Positions 46,621-59,834 of a stretch of DNA of 64,000 nt are shown in pieces; within the stretch, counting starts at the first letter, position 1; every line of letters begins with the position of its first letter. The notes below the pieces were generated by a model that worked only from the letters and a program-made list of their open reading frames with translations, had not been told where the DNA came from and did no database searches. Source of the DNA: Linnemannia schmuckeri (lineage: Eukaryota > Mortierellomycota > Mortierellomycetes > Mortierellales > Mortierellaceae); assembly GCA_029449235.1 (NCBI GenBank), contig JANATG010000018.1:1240001-1304000 (forward strand), given 5' to 3'. The position numbers and the translations under genes were made by a program.

Positions 46621-49600
46621 GGTTCTTAATCTGTAAACACATATTTTGAATTCATCTCTGGTCAGCGATCAGATCCGTGACTGAAAATGTTTTTTGCTTT
46701 GCCACCAATTTTAGTCTCGACTGTGCCCCCCCCTACATGGCGCTGACAAAATATAAGAATAGCCTGCATGCATACATGTTCATTTCAAGATATCCTCCAA
46801 GAGACTCTTTTCGAAAGAAACATGAAAGTTTGCTATGGTGGAGAGGGGATGTGAGGATGAAAACAACAACAACCGTTCAAGACAAAAAAGCAAAGCAAAA
46901 CATAAAGGAGAAAAGAGCCGTCTGGGTATTTTCAGTCTCCCGGCTCTCTTGTCACTCTTTTCCTTTGTTCAAAAAAAAAAATATTGCCGGATCCATCATA
47001 AAAAACAACATGGTTCCCACACAGACATATTCATACTCCTCCAGCTAACCCGCTACTAGATACCTTCTTTTTGGTTCAAGATCGATAATTTATTGTTGAG
47101 CGCAAAAGTGAGAAAGAAAGAGAAAGTGAGAAAGAGAGGGATGAGCAAGGTTCTATTTCATGGCTGAGGAAGGAAGGGGCAACCAGAAGGTTACATCTTC
47201 TGCCTAATTGCCTCTCCGTCCAACACTCTCCTTATACACATTTTCCAAATGCAGTAAAAACCACACATAATGCAGACAAGGAGTAAGTAGGTAAGCATAC
47301 TTCTCCCTACTCTTCACTTTCATTTGGATTCAGCGATGGCGGCAAAAAGATTAAATCTCATGTATCCATGGGTGGATTGAAGAGAGCAACGAGAGGGTAA
47401 AGTGAAATGAATACTACCGACAGGTTTTTTGTCGCTGTTGTCGCTGTTGTTGTGAATGAGAGCCCTGTCTTTTTTGTTGAAGAAAGAAACTTTTTTTAAG
47501 TGCATTGTTAAAGGCAATTAAACCAGAGTGCGTGTGTAGATCAAGAGGAGCAAAAATGACAACAGCGATTGAGATGGTGCGTCCAATACCCTTCTTGGTG
47601 TTGAGAGAGAGAAAAAGGGCAAACCCGTTGCTTGTCAACGAGGTACATTGAGAGGAGTACGCTGTCCAATGCAACAGAAAAAGGCCAACATTCACTGTAA
47701 CGCCAAAGCCAAGGGTCAAACATGCCAACGTAAGGAAAGAAGTCAAAAAAAAAAAAAAAAAAAAAAAAAAGTAGTTGGGCCCCCGAACCATGTCACCGTT
47801 TGCTGGTTTGTTCGATTCCAGTGCATAGGTGTGTATAGACTACTATGATGTGCCAACTGTTTCCTGCTTCGACCGTTAGATGGTCTCTGTAGCTCTTGTA
47901 AAAAGCCAAGAGCGATAATACCATCATCCATCTTAAATGAATGAATGAATGAATGAAATGAGTGGTGTTTCCCCAATTGCCTTCCTTCCCTCTCCTCCGC
48001 CTTCTTCCTCCCTGTCCCTCTTACTTCTCTTCCTCTGTGCTCTTTTCCCAGCGACGTTCGTTCTGGTCGTTCGTTCTATTTTCTTTTCTTTCCTTTCCTC
48101 CTCCTTGGACTCTCTTCCCTTCCCTCCTTCCCGCTCAACCACCTTCAATTGCCTCTTCCTCTTCGTCCTCTTCTTCGTCTTCTTCCTATCCCCTCTTCAT
48201 CGTCCTTATTACCCTCACCTTCTTCACCTTTACCTTTTTCTTAAACTCTTTCTCTCTTCTCCCTTCCCCTCATACTCCTACAGAGGCATCCCACCTATAA
48301 CCATAATATTGGTTTCATTACTACTCACTCACCCTCACACCTTCTGCACACACAGCGACATCCAACATCCAGGTACACCCTCACTCACATTTCCTCCTCC
48401 CCAATCAACTCACAACGACTGCAGACTCATCTACACCAACTGCACTCATCTTTCCGTCCCTCACGAGAAGAAGCCAGCTCCATCAGACGTGTCTCTTCTC
48501 TCCAACTTGTACAATAACACAACAACACTCCAGACGAGTCACGGCGAGGGAGAACGACACGCGCATGTAAATAGATACTTTGAACTCTCAATACCCTCAC
48601 TACTTGCCAATGGACAGCACACCCTCAAAACTGACTGACTGCCTTCCTCTCCTTAGTCAACCCCTACCCTTCCTTCTTCACACAACAACCTATTTATTGA
48701 CTGTTGTATTTCCTGCCTTTCCGCCAGCCCCGTGCAGTGGACGACCAGAAAAGAAATACACCAGCATCAAATAGAGAGAGAACAGCGCGGAAAGACGATC
48801 CTGAGCGATTTAAGAGTTCGCTATCCTGTCCAAAGCTGCATGAAAAAAAGGAGTGTGTTGATGCCCATTGGCAGGCATGATACACACTCAGCATCGTTAC
48901 TTTCGGCATAGACCCATTCATCTATCCATGCGTTCGCATAAAAGAAAAAAATGGCGATAACAACGGACAAATGACAACACTGTTGCCCTTCTCTCTTTTT
49001 ATGCCAGGGTTTGGGTAGGGGGTGCTATCAGGGGTTAATAAGAGAAGGGAGGAAGAGGAGGTAGAGGAAGAAGAGGAAAGAAGGGATCATCGAAGTATCC
49101 ATCCCTTCCCGTATGCCCTTCTATAGTTTCCGACAGATAACCAACCCGGTTCACTGACAACCAGCGAATCACACCAACAGACAAATCCCATCCCCACTTT
49201 CAATCACCTCCAACAAGCCGCCTCTTGTTATTTCCTTCAGAGGAGATGAGCAAGAGCAATTAACTTCCCTTCCCCTCCATCCTCCTTTTATCCACCTGTC
49301 TGTCTCTTTTTATTCCAACGGAATCCATCACCTCACTCATTCATAAAGAGACCAAGCAAAACACAGGAGTGAGCCTTTCCACTAATCCTCCGTTGTCTCC
49401 TTGTTTTTCTTTCTTACCCCTTTCCCATTTCCAAATCTGTGTTACATAACTTATAGACGTTCTTTTGCATAAGGCCGCTACTTACCGCTTGTTCATGATA
49501 ACAACCCCTGGGTGTCTGTCTATCTTGCATCAGTTGATCCGTGACCAGCGTGAGCAAAAACACAAACAAAAACGTGTGAGTTGAGTTGAGTGAGAGAGTG

Positions 49601-49625
49601 AGAGAAAGACACAACTGAGAGAGTT
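46621..49625. other. Intergenic region with CT-rich leader before the arrestin gene
   Basis: A26 run at 47745-47770 and (GAAT)n at 47937-47955. 47965-48290 is CT-rich on the plus strand and encodes only a Phe/Leu/Ser-rich open frame (47949-48638) that looks like composition. No supported gene. Confidence 0.5.
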
Positions 49626-52600
49626 ATGAGTGGTGCTAATCCGTATAACGATAAGGACGGTCGCCACTCGATCGCGCTTATCAAGGAAAAAAAGGTCTCG
49701 AGCCAGCATCGGTCTCAGGAGGCTGTCCTCCTCACTCCGCACGATGTGGTCCCCCAAAAGCCTTCCGCCCGTAACACGCCCATGATCTCGTTTCAACCCC
49801 ACCATACCGAGATCTCCACCGACAGGCCGTCGGTCTCGGGTCGACTCTACCTCCATATCCCCAAGATCCCTGGCAAAAGCTTTCGCTTTGTCTCCTTGAC
49901 ACTCCAGCTTCGACTCAAGGAGTCCATGGCCTGGACCAGGCAGGATCTGGTCTCCTTTGAGATTGAGAAGCAGAACTGGTCCCAGACCGTCTGGGAGCGT
50001 AAGATCACCCTGCCCTACCAGGATCGGCAGGTTGAAGAGAGCGATGAACCCTACGTCGCTATTGTCAAGGAGCCCTCTTCCAAGACCCATCAAAGCAGGA
50101 TCGAAATTGCAGCAGATGAATGGCGCTGGGAGTGGCTCATGCCAGTAACAGAGAAGGAGGTCAGGCCTGAGAGTTTCGAGGGCTCAATGGGCAATGTCTG
50201 GTATGAGCTCGAGGCAAAGTGTCTCTTCCGATGGGATGATGTCGACAAGGATGGGAACGCTGTGCCATCGACCCATCGCAACTACGAGACTTCTGCTGAA
50301 TCCTTGGCTGGCCAGGGTTCAGAACGCGGCCCAGCAGCCACCCTTCTCAAAGCCGTCGAAGGTAAAAGAGCGATGCTAGTTATCTTGATACTTTGCACAC
50401 ATACACGACATCTATGCTGACGTGTCGTCCCTATATTGTGCCTCATATAGTCTCGTCGGCAAAGTCGAAGTCGTTGGCACAGGTGTTTGGAAAGTTGCGC
50501 GTTGGTGGCAAGAGCAAAAAGCTTCAGGCCACAGGTGATTTCTCGCCTGCAGACCAGCACGACCAGTACATCAAGGAAAGTCTGCGGGCGAGAAAGAACA
50601 GTATGCCGCAAGGAGGAAGCGGAGTCAATGGTGGTCATGCAGGGATAGGAGGAGCTCTCAGGGAGGGACTTCTCTCTGCTTCCTCTAGGGCACACAGTTC
50701 ACCCCATCTCAGCTCCCTCGAATCGGACCCTCATGCACATACAGCACCCGAGTACCCGCCCTTTTTAATTCGCAAAGTCCTCAAGCTGTACTTTATCAAA
50801 CCCCCACCCAACACTTCGTCCAGCCCAGCCTTCTTCCTCCCTCCCCCTTCTATGGCCCTCCCCACCCTTCCAGGTACACGTCGCCTGAAGGCCATTATAC
50901 CCGGTGCTCGCATTCAAGTCCAGATCCAGATCCCGTCCCTGATTCCCATCCGTGGATACGCACAGACATCCCAGTTGGTACCAGACAAGAAGGGCGGTCT
51001 CGTTCTCAGCAAACACGCTTCTCAACAACAACATCATAACTACCACCGCCACAATAGCAGTCACCATGCATTGGAGATCGACTCGGGATACTTGGACAAC
51101 TTTCAGGTGGCATTGACGGTCCGCAAGGTGACGCAGAAGGAGATCAACAACAACGACCATCTGAAGAAGCGATACCACAGCGCCTCTGCTGGAATCAACT
51201 TAGCATCGGTCTTTGCCACAGCAAGAGACTCTCACAACCACAACGATAACGGCGGCTCTGGTTTAGCACGGAAACGACTACATAGTTCCAACATATCTAA
51301 TGCGGATCTCAAAGGCCAATACGCGGCTGGTGCCAGAGTAGACGACGGCGCAGGTGCTGTGGCTGGTGCGACAGTCCCTGCAGAGCGACCTTGGAGAAAA
51401 GAGATCCTTGTGCGGAAGGTCAAGTGCGAGTTTTGGCAAAAGGAGAGCTGCCGGTTTCCCACCAGCAGCCCAGATTCTCCTTCGAGATCTATTAAGTACG
51501 CCATGGGACCAGCATTCACCTACTCGGAAAAGGAGCAAGTTCGGGAACGACAGAGAGAGCGGTCGCACTCGCTCTCGCAACAGACCAACTCTCAGCTATC
51601 TTCGGCACCGCGTTCACCCACTCAGCAGACATCTGCCGTCTCTTGGGATACCAGCGTCACCGGTGGAAGTTCTACTCCTGCCACTGGCGAGGATCTAAGA
51701 AAGTCTGTTCGCAAGAACTCCAGCTCTGCGCTGCCCATGTCCCCGATCCTCAAGACAACCAACCTGCCTTCTCAGCCCAATCTTTCGGCGCCACCATCTC
51801 CTCTCCAGGCTCCCACCATGCCTCAATCCTTTGAGCGCAAGGGCTCGAATGCATCGAACGCATCGAACGCATCGCAGTATTCTTCCATGATCTCGTCCCA
51901 GCCTCGGACATCCTTCTCTTCGTCACACGCCTCGCGTCCTCAAATGATTCAAGGCCAGCATTCGTCTCAGAGTTCAAAACCCTTCATGTTGTTGATCTCT
52001 GTCCCATTAGACTCACCCAAGCTCCGTCAGACTTTTGCCTGGCCTTCGGCTGAAACTCCTGCACCGACAACCAATAAGGGCTATGAACTTCTCCCGATGC
52101 CTATGCCACGGAGCATACCCGACGTTTCTCCTATGGCCAACACTGAAGCGAGCCTTGTTAGAGACACTGATAGCCCGCTCGGTGTCAGTGATTCACCAGG
52201 GTCATCGGAATCAGGACTCGCTGACGACGATATGGTAGCAAGTAGTCGTCGTCATCAGCATCATGGGCAGGGTCGCTCGCACCAACATCAATCACCCGCC
52301 GACAAAGCCAACGCCACACGGTCACGTATCGAGGTCAAGCATTACTTGAGTTTCCGACTCTCAATCGACATGCTGGAGTATGAAGGCGAGCTGGACCAGG
52401 ATGAGGATCTGGATCTGGAAGCTTTGGAGGAGCAGCAGTTGCAGCAGATCAGGAATCGTCAGGAACTTTCAGCCTACCGTCCTAACGCGACAGGCAACAA
52501 TCCCAAGGTTCTCTCTAGACCGGGCACAGCTCTTTCAACGGTAGCTGCATCTGGCGTGTCTTCATCCACGTCCTCAGTGACAGCCTCGTCATCACCACTT

Positions 52601-53779
52601 TCGCCTCTGCCAAACTCTACCAACCAAGGACACGAAGGATCCAGACAGGGCATTGGCGTTCTGAGCAGGGCGACCATGACAAATGCGACAGCTTTTGCTT
52701 CGAGCGCATCCTCAACGCTCTCGAGTCACGCCAGCAGTGTCCCTACTACCACCGCTGCAATGACAGTCACTGGTGGGATGATGACCATCCAACCTGCATT
52801 GACGTTCCTGAACTCCACAGCAGGCCTGTTGGATATGGAATCCGAGGTGGACAACAGCCATCAAGGCAATCGTCATCAAGGTCAGGGAGGCAGTCATCGA
52901 CGAAACAGCGTCAGCGGCGATCCTGCTCTCAGTGGCGCCGCTGACATCCTCGCCTTCCCTCAACCGCCATTTGTGAATTATAACCCTCAGCAGAGACGCG
53001 GGTCGAATGCCTCCCAGGGCACTGTCAAGAGCATCAGCACAACGGACAGTGGCCACCATCATCGTCCTTCTCATGCCGCCAGCCTAGTTGCAGGTGCCCT
53101 TGGTGCTCTTAAGAAGAAGGTGTCGAGCTCTGCGTTGGGCTCGATCGTGAACGTTGTGACCCCTGCGACGCCGATTCCTGTTCCGGTCCTCCCACAGTCG
53201 CTCTCGGCCAACGCCAATACATCACTGTCGCCTCAGCAGCATCATTCGCAACACCACCATCACCAGCAACAACGCGCTCACCGAACCGCACCGACGGTTC
53301 ATAAGCTGAAGGATTTCGTGATCCGTGTCCCTATTACGGTGGTGATCCAAGTCGAGGATTTAGCTCGCGTTGGAACAGCTAGGATCGATGGTGCAGATTC
53401 AACCACACAGACTACAGGAGCCTCAGCAACTGTAACCGAGACTTTGGATGGCAGTCACGAGTCAGATGTTGAGACCGTCCTGACAGCAGAGCTGAAGAGC
53501 GAAGATGGAAACCGGCCGGTCAGTTCTAGTAGTAACAACGGCTTGGGTAAGTCATCATCGTTTGTTCTTGAGGGACAGGAGCTACCGTATCTTGCATTGC
53601 AGGAGCACCAACGGTTGGTGGAGGGCAAGGGAGGCAAAGGACGCAAGATGTCGATTGGCAATAGTATGGAGATCCGGAGCATCCACGGTCAGATTGAGGG
53701 CGAGGATGTCGATGAGGATGAGGATAGAGATGCGGAGTATCTCGAGGGTCAGTTCATTGTCGACCAGGAGCAGGATTGA
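49626..53779 (+). CDS. Arrestin-like (alpha-arrestin type) protein, 1354 residues
   Basis: Alpha-arrestins recruit ubiquitin ligases to plasma-membrane transporters. Exons 49626-50361 and 50451-53779, joined in phase (AVE-VSSAKS). The first exon carries an arrestin N-domain-like beta sandwich: RPSVSGRLYLHIPKIPGKSF, FVSLTLQLRLKE, FEIEKQNWSQTVWERKITL and EWRWEWLMPV with WYELEAKCLF. The second exon continues with FLIRKVLKLYFIKPPP, RRLKAIIPGARIQVQIQIPS, FQVALTVRKVT and, near the C-terminus, LKDFVIRVPITVVIQ, separated by very long Ser/His/Gln-rich stretches, and ends in an acidic tail. I see no plain PPxY motif in what I read. It is far longer than typical yeast ARTs; the family call rests on pattern, not on a single catalytic signature. 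Confidence 0.65.
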
Positions 53780-54411
53780 GTACGTTTAAGCAACATGACA
53801 ACAATATGGCAACATTAATTATTCCACGCAACAAACACAACAAGCACAACAACAAGCATAGCATAGCGAACAATTACAACAGTAGAGACGTCAAGCGAAA
53901 TTATTTAGATATGATCGATCATCATCGCCCGCCCATTGTCCATTTTCCAATTGCTGCTGTCTAGTTGGTCCATGCAGTAGACTAAAGAACCTGCTTCAGT
54001 CAACCTTGCCTTGTCTTTCTACATGCACTCCTCCTGTGCACAATGCGAGAAAGGAAGAACAGAGCGGGTTTGCCCGCAAATGCGACTCCACTTTATTTTC
54101 CCTGAAAGTTCCGTCCACTCGGAGAATGATCGAATCAGCGCCCGCCCTTTTTTTTTTGCTTTTTGTACTTCTATCGCCTGCATCAATGCCTCTCCACCCA
54201 CACTGCACACTGCCCATACTAACACACGCATAAAAATGATAAAAGGAGAACAGACCTCGGACATTTCATTTCTCTTTTTCTCTCATTCTCACGTTCAGTC
54301 AACAAACACCCCCCATTCATTACAAGTCCTTATTTTCATCCAACTAGCGCAGAACGACAATCAACGACAACCAACCCAACAAGAACAACAACAACGACTG
54401 AAACAATAAGA
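53780..54411. other. Intergenic region, arrestin gene to ureidoglycolate lyase
   Basis: 632 bp with CAACAA-rich flanks on both sides; the last 60 bp before the ATG at 54412 are AAC/ACA-rich, a typical unstructured 5' leader. No gene seen. Confidence 0.5.
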
Positions 54412-55248
54412 ATGAGCCCTGTTATCGCAGACGAGGTCGCCCAGGCAGTGCAGACGGTCCAGCCAGTGCCCATCACAAACGAGAACTTTGCCCGCTGGGG
54501 TCAGGTCGTTCGTCTCCCCGACGCTGATCCCAACGCTGTTCAAGTCAACCAAGGTACTTTCCAGTCTTGCTATTTGTCAACCGTGCCATGGTTATTGAGA
54601 AGATGAAAAGTATTGCCAAGCAGCTACTTAGGGCTGTCAGTTTGAAAAAACATCCGATGCGTGCGATCCGTAAATAGGCAATTAGACTCACCACCATTCC
54701 CCTCGGTAATAAACAAATCTAACTTTCCTACATCTGTTCAAATGACCAAACGACAAATAGGCACGGCGCAAAAGTTCTCGCATTTGGCAGAGTTTGTCAA
54801 CCTCCGCCCCGCCTCAACGGACAGCGCAAACCCCAACCCAACGCTGACACCGGCCACCGCAAACATTGCCATCTTCAAATGCTACAAGCCCGTCACCACC
54901 CCAACCTTTGGCATTAAACTTCTCGAGCGTCATTCCTATTCGTCCCAGATGTTCATGCCTATGGGTGGCGACGGCAACGGATCATTTATCGTCGTGACGG
55001 CCGAGAACGGTCCTGATGACAAGCCAGTCCTGTCGACTTTGCAGGCTTTCCGGTGCAACAACACGCTGGGTATTAATTACAAGCCCAATGTCTGGCACCA
55101 TCCGATGATTGTCATTGAGAAGCCCGTACAGTTTATGACGATTACGCATGAGAATGGTGTTGCGCTGGAAGATTGTGAGGAGTATTGGTTTACAAAGGAG
55201 AGCGGGTCTGAGGGCGGTGTTGCTGCCTTGATCCAATTGACTCAGTAA
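54412..55248 (+). CDS. DAL3: Ureidoglycolate lyase (allantoin degradation)
   Basis: Cleaves ureidoglycolate to glyoxylate and urea, the last step in using allantoin (purine) nitrogen. Exons 54412-54553 and 54761-55248 give 209 residues, normal for the family. Seen in order: VPITNENFARWGQVV, NQGTAQKFSHL across the junction, ANIAIFKCYKP, LLERHSYSSQMFMPM, GSFIVVTAENGPDD, LQAFRCNNTLGINYKPNVWHHP and EDCEEYW. The conserved ERH, QMF-P and G-NY-WHHP residues of the cupin-like core are present. The intron (207 nt) is phase 1. No other allantoin-pathway gene is beside it. Upstream GATA motifs were not assessed. Confidence 0.92.
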
Positions 55249-58200
55249 TCTTCGCGATCCATACCTTTGCGAATAAAAAACACATAGAACTCATATCTAT
55301 TCATATCGTAGGGATGCAGAGACAACCAAAGGATAACTGAATGTGCAATTAACGATATCGGTGAAGAGACGTGTGAAGGGAAGTGATCAGTCCGAGCGAG
55401 ACCTAGAAGGTTGAGAAGGCATCAATGGTCACTGATGGACTCATAGTAGTTTACTCTATATCATCGCCCAAGGCATGAACAAGATGTCAAAAAGGGATAC
55501 GAGAGGATATGTAAACTGAAGTGTGTATTTGGGGATAACAACAGCAACAAGTGGAAAAAATGCGGTGAGAGGAGCCAAAGAGAAGAAGTGCAACTTAAAA
55601 AAAAAAAAAAAAAAAAAATCTAGAAGTGAAGAGCGAAGACAGAGCATGAACATGATCTCGTTTTTCCGACCGACCCATCAACAATAAGGACGTCCTCATC
55701 ATTACTGCAAAGCGAGGAGTACATCTCCTATCCATCCACCACATTCATGGAGAGCTCTACATGTACTGTACATGTCCACACTGTGACCAGGTGGCGATTT
55801 TTTCGTGCATCATGGCTTGTTGCTTTCTTTCGTCCATTTACCAGCCAATTCGAGCATGAAAACCTGGTTGCCTACCGCATTTCTTTCTTTCCCTCCCTTT
55901 TTTTCTTCTTCTCTGCTATCGTCTTCCATTCGTTATGCAAGCACTCTTTGGGTAGCAAAGAAAAAGGAAAGGGAGGGAGAGACGCGACGACAAACGCCGT
56001 CTAGAAAAAAGAATGAATGAGATCGAGCTCCAAAAGAAAATAAGAAGTCATATCAGGGCTGGTTGGCCGGCAAACCTCGGTCGGTTTATCAAGATAAGAA
56101 AAGATCGTCGATGGTCGATGGATGGAGCGAAAGTGGCTGTCGCATTTTCTGAGAAGTAGATGTAATAGTAATAACAAACTCTCATGCACATCCTCTTCGG
56201 TTCATGCGCTCAACTTGGGACAAAAACCCCAAGGGTCAAGAGGGAGCAAAAAGCGAAAGGCGAAAGGCGAGAGACGAGGGCAGAGGTAACAAACAATGAA
56301 GGAAGGACCTTAGCCAACCCTAGCCTGCACACCTCCAACTTTTTTACTTTGGATGGTCCGTTTGACTATTTGTCTAGACCTCCTTGTGCCGTTCCTCAAG
56401 CTCAAGGCTAAAATTGAAACGAGACGCCATATTCTTTGTTGTTGCACTGCTTTGGCTGGCTTTTGCTGGCCAGTGTTTCCAGCGGAAGCGAAATAGAAAA
56501 CAAAACACCACTTCAATCTTACCTCATTCCTTTTATTCTCATTGTTTCCACATGTCCCTATAAAGGGTACGATATGTTGTTGCTTCGATCGCTTTTTTAT
56601 TGCTGGTTGGTTGGTTAATTGGATGATTTTCGTGTATGACATGAACGCCCAGTTCGTTCATGTAATAGAAAGAGCAGGCTACTGTAGACAATGCTTTTTA
56701 TCACACGGCGGTGTCGCCTTTATCCCAACAAACAAAAAGGACACCTATCATAAGCAGAGAACCAGTAAAAGGACCAAATATATGAGCATGCGAATGAAAA
56801 CTAAGAGAATGAAGGTCAAACAAAAAAGGTGCTTTTATATGCGATCAACAAAAAGAGTCGCAGACACAATAAACACAAGCTAGAGAGCAAAAATCGTCCC
56901 CATGAGGAAACAACACTAAAGAGCGATGAACCAAAACAACAATCAAGGACCCATAACCCACAATCCAGCAGGTAGAGTTGAACACGAATAACTGGGCTGG
57001 ACTTGCCTTGGGAAATCGCAAGTGAGCGTGTTGTGTGTGTGGCTGATAGCCTAATAGCCTAGGTCCTACAAATGCGCAGTGTTGTAGTAATAGCAAATGT
57101 ACAAAGGGGTTCGTTTTTTTTATATGGACCTCGACACTGCTTGGTCCTTTGCCTGACTTTCAAATGGTAATAAAAAGTGGTGCATAAGCGAGAGCGAGAA
57201 AGAGAAACGCTTTTGTTGTTTTGCCGTTAGACGATTCGACAATACAATTGTAAGAAGGGGAAGGGAAAAGATGAGCCGATTCACCCACGTAGACCACCGA
57301 CCCACTGAAAAATAAAAAGAAGACTACGAAAGTTGACCACAGTTCTTCGGAAAAAGAAAAACAAATAACAAGAGCAGCTAACAACACGGCGGGCAGACAG
57401 CCAACCATTAAGTTAGACCAGACATGAAAACAAGTCAGAGGACGACGCGGCACCAATGGACACCGCCCAGTCGCCTCTCCGCAATCTTCTGATCCAAACC
57501 TTGCTTTGTTGTTCTGGGCTACACCCGTCGTCGACTGTGACAGAAAAAAAAATCCCGACCGCCGACCAACAATCACCGACCAAATTTTTAGACCGACTCT
57601 TCACACGCCCCTTCTCCTCTCTTCTTCACACCCTCAATCTTCCCTGTGGTGTTGCGCAACCTCTTGACAAGGTAAAAAAAGGTGGAGTTGGCAGTGCGTA
57701 GTCAATCCAACCAGCGCAGGGGTGCCGGTATTGTTCCAATAGCACGAAAAGAGAGATGACCATATCTCAGAAGAAACAAAAAATAACAACAGTAACAACA
57801 ATACAAAAAATAGTGAACACAAAAGAACCATAATAACAACGCTCATCTCGAAACTGGCGCCTTCCTTATCATCTGCCGCTGGGCGATTTGGTCTAATATT
57901 GTTCCTCTCGTTGCTGGTGTCGCATGTTTGTCCCAACCCATCGTCGCCTCCACTCTTAACCATGTTTTTGTGTCCACTTGATGGCTCTCGACTCTCTGCT
58001 TTGTGCCTTGACATCTCTCAATTTCTTGTCCTCTGGCTCTCATAGTTTCCAAACCATCGATTATTATTTTTTAGTTTAGCACGCGTCTGATGGCGGAGGA
58101 AGAAAGTCAAGAGGAAGGGACACAAAAATGACAAGAATGGGAACGATGGGTAATGGGCGTATTTCTCTCCTTGTCTTCAGTCACATTCCAATTTTTGCGA

Positions 58201-59802
58201 AAAGGAAATGGGCTGGGGGGAGGGGCGTAAGATTTCTAGACTCGACTACTCAACAGGGCTCGAGTGGAAGCGCCATGACAACATATCTCCGATGGGGTAC
58301 GGAGTCTGGTTATCGATGATCATGGTGGTTTCGCAGACAAGAAAGAAAAAAGAAGAGGAAAAATGGCTCCCTTGAAGGAGAAAGTTCTCTTAGTAGGTGG
58401 GGAATTTGTCTTGCACTTCCTTCTTTCAAGAAACGGTGGTGTTTTACTTCACTTGTTTCCGGCCCCTAATAGCCACTTGCTATATATACAGCAAAAGAAG
58501 GACGAACGGTTTATGGCATCCCCAGCATTTCGTGTAAAAAATATTCTGGCGAGAGTAGCTTGTGCATCTATTCCAAGAGTACAAAAAGAGTGAGTATATG
58601 CTATGTGGTGAATAGATCTTTTTCTAATCCTGTAGTTGTTCCTGGTCACCTTAGCCCTAAGTTTTTTTATTTTCATTGTATGATGTCTTTTGTAGAACTA
58701 TAGGATTGTATCCTAGACAAAAAAAAAACAAAAACAGGTCTAAACTACACTTACTCAAACCAAGCAGAAAAGAAAAGGTGGCATATCTGATGTCTTAGGG
58801 ACGATCTCTCGGATGGTTTGATAAATGAATGTGCCCGCGTCATATCACAGCACCCTTTGTTGGTTTGCGAGTCCTTTCTTCCTCGCGTCCTCGTCTCATC
58901 CGTGTTCCGTCTAACTATCTGTGTGTCTGTCTGTGCCTGTCTTCGAGAACAACGGTTGACTATTACACCATCTTGATTTTCTCATAGACGTGAATAAAAA
59001 CAACAAAAATTGACTTGGAACGGGAAACACAGGAGAGATTGACCCACCATCCATCCCATCGTTCCCTATCCACACTCACGCTTTTTCTCCATTGCTCTCT
59101 GTTATGCTTTTACTTTTTTTCCAATCCAGGCTTCCCATCCTTCCTTCTCCTCTTTTTTCTTTTCTGTTCTCCCCTCGATGACCCCCGTCACACCTTCAAC
59201 CATTTCCCCTTTTTTGTGCTCTGGTTGCCTGTGGTATTGTGTTCTGGGCTTGCTGTTTTGTGTTGTCCTTTTTGCGCTTTGCGCTTTTATTCAGTAGACT
59301 ATCGATGTATGCCATGTCACGGAACGGACATCGCATGGCAGTTTTCAGGCGTTGCAAATAAAGAAAGAGAATATAGTCGAGTCAAACACAACATGCAGGA
59401 CAACATCAACCAACAACATCAAACAAACTAACCACCTTTTATTTTCACTGAACAGTGAATGGTATGCGTACGAGTATCTTGTGGTTCAGGAGAGGGGAGG
59501 AGAAATAAAAGTTTAACGCAACAATTGTCATTCGCACATGAAGCGCGCCCCTCTTTTTTCCGCTTTCTTATTTGACGGCCATCCTGAGAATGATAGAGAA
59601 AGACGAGGAAAAAGGAGGGATAGACAGATTTAAAAGAGAGTACTTGTGTGTGCGGGTTTACTTTGTTGGTTTCCGCTTTAGTTTTTTTATTTTTTTTATT
59701 TTTGAAGACCATTTTGTCGTATTCACTCATCATTATCGATCGATCCATCACCCCTCCTCGTTCCGGTCCAGTTGGGCGGTAGTAGAAAGTGTAAGGAGTA
59801 AC

Positions 59803-59834
<32 letters not shown>

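Noticed and set aside
47800..47835. tRNA T-arm-like GTTCGATTCC
   Set aside because: Flanking bases do not form a 5-bp stem and no acceptor, D or anticodon arm is present.
47949..48638. 229-codon plus-strand open frame
   Set aside because: CT-rich leader translated as Phe/Leu/Ser/Pro; likely the upstream region of the arrestin-like gene.
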